The notes under the pieces are model-generated. The model searched no databases and was not told where the DNA came from. It worked only from the letters and a program-made list of their open reading frames with translations. Of a DNA stretch of 64,000 nt, positions 61,064-64,000 are shown in pieces. Source of the DNA: Streptomyces sp. T39 (GTDB lineage Bacteria; Actinomycetota; Actinomycetes; Streptomycetales; Streptomycetaceae); the NCBI RefSeq assembly GCF_008042045.1, contig NZ_RDBP01000012.1:1679959-1743958 (forward strand), read 5' to 3'. The translations under genes were made by a program, and so were the position numbers. Position 1 is the first letter of the stretch; every line of letters starts with the position of its first letter.

Positions 61064-61882
61064 ATGACCGATCATCCGAAGGAGACCGGAGCGGCCGGCG
61101 TTCTCGGCCGCTTCCGCGCGGAGGCGGCCTCGCGGGGTCTGCCGTCCGCCGAGGTGGCGGAGTGGATACGGACCGTGCTGCCGATGGCAGGGCTGGCGGA
61201 CCGCGGTGAGGGGGTGGCCGCCGGCCGGTTCGGCGGCGATCCGCCGCTGCCGCCCGATGCGCCGGATCCCTCCAGCCCCTTCGTCGCCTCCGTCGACTGC
61301 GCCGCCCTCCCGCCCGGAGCAGCCGGGCTGCCCCTTCCGTCCGACGGCCACCTGCTGTTCTTCGTCCACCCCGACCTCGACGCCGACGGGCCCGACGCCG
61401 GGGCGGTGCGGTACGTGCCGGCCGGGACGCCGACGGTGCCCCGGCGCTGGGACGGGGACCGGGAACCGTTCGAGGAGCGCGCACTGTTCGCGGTGCCCGG
61501 CACGCTCTCCCCGCAGCGGCCCGAGGACTTCGTTCAGGGGCGGTGGAGCGTACCGGAGCTGTCGCACTACGCCCTCGCGCGCCGTCTCGACGACGCCTGG
61601 CAGGACGCGATCGGCGGCGAGGACGCGGACGGCGGACCCCGCGAGGACGCCTGGTTCCGGCTCGGCGGCAATCCGCTGACCCGGAACACCCATCCGGTGC
61701 GGTACGCGGCCGCCCGGAGCGGGCCGCCGGGCGAGGGCGTGGACGACTGGGTGCTGCTGGCCGCCTGGCTGTGCGGCTCCGACGTCGAGGATCTGGACGA
61801 CGGCGTCGTCCACTGGGTGATCCCCCGCCGGGACCTGGCCGCACTGCGCTTCGACCGGGTCCAGGTCCACGTGGAGATCTGA
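61064..61882 (+). CDS. DUF1963 (YwqG-like) protein
   Basis: 272 residues. RFGGDPPLPPDAPDPSSPFV, LLFFVHPDLDADGPDAGAVR, LGGNPLTRNTHPVRYA and WVLLAAWLCGSDVEDLDDGV follow the DUF1963 pattern. Cytoplasmic; function unknown. TAGCGT (61051-61056) lies exactly 7 nt before the ATG, indicating a leaderless transcript. Confidence 0.9.
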   Translation: MTDHPKETGAAGVLGRFRAEAASRGLPSAEVAEWIRTVLPMAGLADRGEGVAAGRFGGDPPLPPDAPDPSSPFVASVDCAALPPGAAGLPLPSDGHLLFFVHPDLDADGPDAGAVRYVPAGTPTVPRRWDGDREPFEERALFAVPGTLSPQRPEDFVQGRWSVPELSHYALARRLDDAWQDAIGGEDADGGPREDAWFRLGGNPLTRNTHPVRYAAARSGPPGEGVDDWVLLAAWLCGSDVEDLDDGVVHWVIPRRDLAALRFDRVQVHVEI

Positions 61883-61935
61883 GCACGGTCACCGGGCCGG
61901 GCCCACCGCGCCTCCCGTGAGGCGGCCCGGCCCCC

Positions 61936-64000
61936 TCACCGGCTGCCGCCCCGCGGGCAGGCCGCCGTGGCGCAGACCACCGCGATCACCGCGCACACGC
62001 CCGCCGCCGACGCGGCCTCGCCCCACGGCACGGCAATCGCCACCGGGGCGCCGAGCGCCCACAGAGCGGCCGCCATGCCGCCGAGGTCGACGGCCGCGAC
62101 CAGCGCGCCGAGCACGGTGCCCACGGCCACCGCGAGCAGGGCCTCGCCCGCCACCGTCCGCAGCACCTGCGCGCGGGTGGCGCCGGCCAGCCGGAGTGCG
62201 GCCGTCTCGTCCCGCCGGGCGGCCGTCGCCATCAGCAGGGTGCCCGCCAGGGAGATCGCCGTGTAGAGGAGGGCGACCCCGAGGACGACGAGCAGCCCGA
62301 GCCGTGTCTGCGGGCTCGTCCGCGGATGGACCGCCGCGGCCCAGGCGTCGGCGGTGCGGACCGTGCCCCCGGTGGCCGCCCGCAGGGCGTCCGCCGCGCC
62401 GGCCCGGTCCGTGCCGGGGGCGAGTCCCACGTCGATCCGGTCGACGGCGGTGCCCGGAGCGTTGGCGGCGGTGACGAAGACGGAGTCGCCGCCCGCGCCC
62501 GCGGCGATGACGGCGGCGATCCGCAGGCGGGCGGGACGCCCGTCGCCGAGCCGGACGGCGACGTGTTCGCCCACCGTCCGCCGCTGCCACTCCTCGCTGA
62601 CCACGATCGAGCCGTCGTCGAGGTCCCGCACGTCACCGGCGACGACCGGGAGCCGGGCGAGGCCCGCGAAGGCGGCCGCGTCCGTGACCCCGCGTGCCCC
62701 GTACCTGATCAGCGCGGTGTCCTCCTCGCGCACGAAGACGCTCGTCGGCGCGGACGGGGAGACCTCGGCCCCGGGCAGCCGGGGGACCGTCAGGTCCTCA
62801 CCGGTGACGACCAGCTGGGCCGCGGTGCGCGCACGGGCCTCGGCCGCGCGGGACGACGTCACCGTCCCGGCGGAGCCGAGCAGCGAGCCGGTGAGCGCGA
62901 CGATCACCAGGACGGGGGCCGCGACGGCCGAGGTACGGCGCACCGCGGCGGCCGTGTTCTCGCGGACGAGGAGGCCCACTCCGCCCCGGGTCATCGGCAG
63001 CAGCCGGACGACCCGGCGCACCAGCAGCGGACAGAGCAGTGCGACCGCGGTGATCAGGAGCATCGGCCGGGTGATCCAGGTCTTGCGCCCCAGCAGGTCC
63101 GCCGGGTCGGTGGCGAGCCCCCACAGCAGCAGACCGACGCCGGCGAGCGCGAGGACGGCGCCGGTGACGAGCCGCCCGCGCGGCAGGACGCCGGTGTCCA
63201 CGTCGGCGTCGCGCAGCGCCTCGGCGGGCCGGACCCGGCCCGCCCGCCGCGAGGCGGCCCACACGCCGGCCACGGCGACCAGCAGCCCGGTCCAGAAGGC
63301 GGCGTGGAACGGCCAGTGCACGTCCGCCCGCACGGCGAACCAGTCGGGCGCCACCGCGCCGTCGACCAGCAGCCGGGCCAGTGACGGCGCGCCCAGGGCG
63401 CCGAGCACGCACCCGGCGGCCGAGGCGGCCGTCCCCGTCACCAGGGCTTCGGTGAGCAGCACCCGGCGCACCTGGCCGGGTGTGGCGCCGGCGGTGCGCA
63501 GCAGCCCGAACTCGCGCCGGCGCAGGGCCACCGCGAAGGCGAACGTGGAGGCGACGACGAAGACGGAGACGAAGGCGGCCACGCCGCCGGCGGTGCCGAG
63601 CAGGGCGTTCACGGCGACCAGCGCCTGTGCGTCCCGCTGCGTCCGGGCGTCGGCGCGCGCACGGTCGTCGCCGGTGAGCACCCGGGCCCGGTCGTCCACG
63701 AGGGCGCGGACCGCGGAGGCCGGTGCGTCGACGCCGACGGCGTCGGGTCCGCCGGCGCGGACCACGGTCCCCAGGGCACCCAGTTCGCGGACGAGATCCT
63801 TGTCCACAGGGTGTGGACGGTCGAGCCGCTTCGACACCTCGGCGGTGCCGGGGCCGCGCCGCACCTCGACGGTGAGCGTGTCATGACCCATCACCACCAC
63901 CGGCGACGACGCGAAACGTTCCGGTGCCCGGCGGGGGGCGTCGAGGGTGGAGGCGAGGCCGAGGCCCATGGTGGTGAGCAGGGCGACCCCGAGCGTCAGC
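61936..64000 (-). CDS. FtsX-like ABC transporter permease, 5' end outside window
   Basis: At least 687 codons here; the frame stays open through the window edge (…LGVALLTTMGLGLAS). Two MacB/FtsX-type permease halves: helices near FVSVFVVASTFAFAVALRRR (followed by EFGLLRTAGATPGQVRRVLL, the coupling motif), VALLCPLLVRRVVRLLPMTR, a periplasmic domain (about residues 370-540), and LLVVLGVALLYTAISLAGTL, ETAALRLAGATRAQVLRTVA near the end. Exports lipids or peptides with an ATPase partner that is not visible. Confidence 0.9.
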   Translation of the reverse strand, partial: LTLGVALLTTMGLGLASTLDAPRRAPERFASSPVVVMGHDTLTVEVRRGPGTAEVSKRLDRPHPVDKDLVRELGALGTVVRAGGPDAVGVDAPASAVRALVDDRARVLTGDDRARADARTQRDAQALVAVNALLGTAGGVAAFVSVFVVASTFAFAVALRRREFGLLRTAGATPGQVRRVLLTEALVTGTAASAAGCVLGALGAPSLARLLVDGAVAPDWFAVRADVHWPFHAAFWTGLLVAVAGVWAASRRAGRVRPAEALRDADVDTGVLPRGRLVTGAVLALAGVGLLLWGLATDPADLLGRKTWITRPMLLITAVALLCPLLVRRVVRLLPMTRGGVGLLVRENTAAAVRRTSAVAAPVLVIVALTGSLLGSAGTVTSSRAAEARARTAAQLVVTGEDLTVPRLPGAEVSPSAPTSVFVREEDTALIRYGARGVTDAAAFAGLARLPVVAGDVRDLDDGSIVVSEEWQRRTVGEHVAVRLGDGRPARLRIAAVIAAGAGGDSVFVTAANAPGTAVDRIDVGLAPGTDRAGAADALRAATGGTVRTADAWAAAVHPRTSPQTRLGLLVVLGVALLYTAISLAGTLLMATAARRDETAALRLAGATRAQVLRTVAGEALLAVAVGTVLGALVAAVDLGGMAAALWALGAPVAIAVPWGEAASAAGVCAVIAVVCATAACPRGGSR

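Overview
The window is very GC-rich and has the gene order and content of a Streptomyces chromosome. It carries bldG with its RsbW-like neighbour, a membrane pyrophosphatase, topA with a lysine-rich tail, a thymidylate kinase fused to a membrane domain, holB, a Tad pilus/secretion locus, TTG and GTG starts and many apparently leaderless genes. From memory, the block from about 1.8 to 29.8 kb matches the SCO3540-SCO3560 neighbourhood of S. coelicolor.

Layout. 0-0.3 kb: 3' scrap of a SulP transporter. 0.4-4.9 kb: a secreted deacetylase-like lipoprotein, a CooC-like ATPase, a degenerate Fic-fold protein and a HAD phosphatase. 5.4-10.8 kb: Tad locus (CpaE-like ATPase, TadA, two TadB/C proteins, Flp-like pilin, two TadE-like proteins), back to back with a DUF1998 helicase. 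13.3-14.2 kb: bldG and an anti-sigma-like gene. 14.7-29.6 kb: core genes hppA, a lipoprotein, a methyltransferase, a small membrane protein, topA, tmk, holB and a secreted alpha/beta-hydrolase. 29.77 kb: tRNA-Thr(CGT).

29.8-37.8 kb: a decayed integrative element next to the tRNA. It holds the 3' halves of a tyrosine integrase and a relaxase, each broken by one apparent single-base deletion. Its cargo is a minus-strand operon (radical SAM, P-loop kinase, methyltransferase, CYTH, small Cys protein, then NUDIX), a HAD phosphatase, an XRE/PLD-like regulator, a second NUDIX and an HD phosphohydrolase. An almost identical 18-bp site lies in front of the regulator and in front of the radical SAM operon, so this looks like one regulated module.

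37.8-44.6 kb: a putative conflict module. A class III cyclase-like protein overlaps a 1464-residue STAND/NACHT-type NTPase. Facing them are a small membrane protein of Pycsar-effector (DUF5706) type and a Crp/Fnr protein with a cyclic-nucleotide-binding fold. The combination suggests nucleotide signalling coupled to a membrane effector, and it is the best candidate here for an undescribed system.

45-64 kb: ordinary accessory chromosome. It holds an RHH (HicB-like) regulator with an array of TGRYGYCA operators, a DUF4097 protein, a DrrAB-type ABC exporter, a family 8 polysaccharide lyase with a clear promoter/operator, a SARP regulator, a SigE-type sigma factor with a membrane partner, WrbA, a stand-alone DNA polymerase I-like enzyme, a maltose O-acetyltransferase, a lipoprotein, a SpoIIE-type phosphatase, a DUF1963 protein and a truncated FtsX-like permease. 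Several 3' gene ends in this window are followed by imperfect direct copies of themselves or of their terminators.
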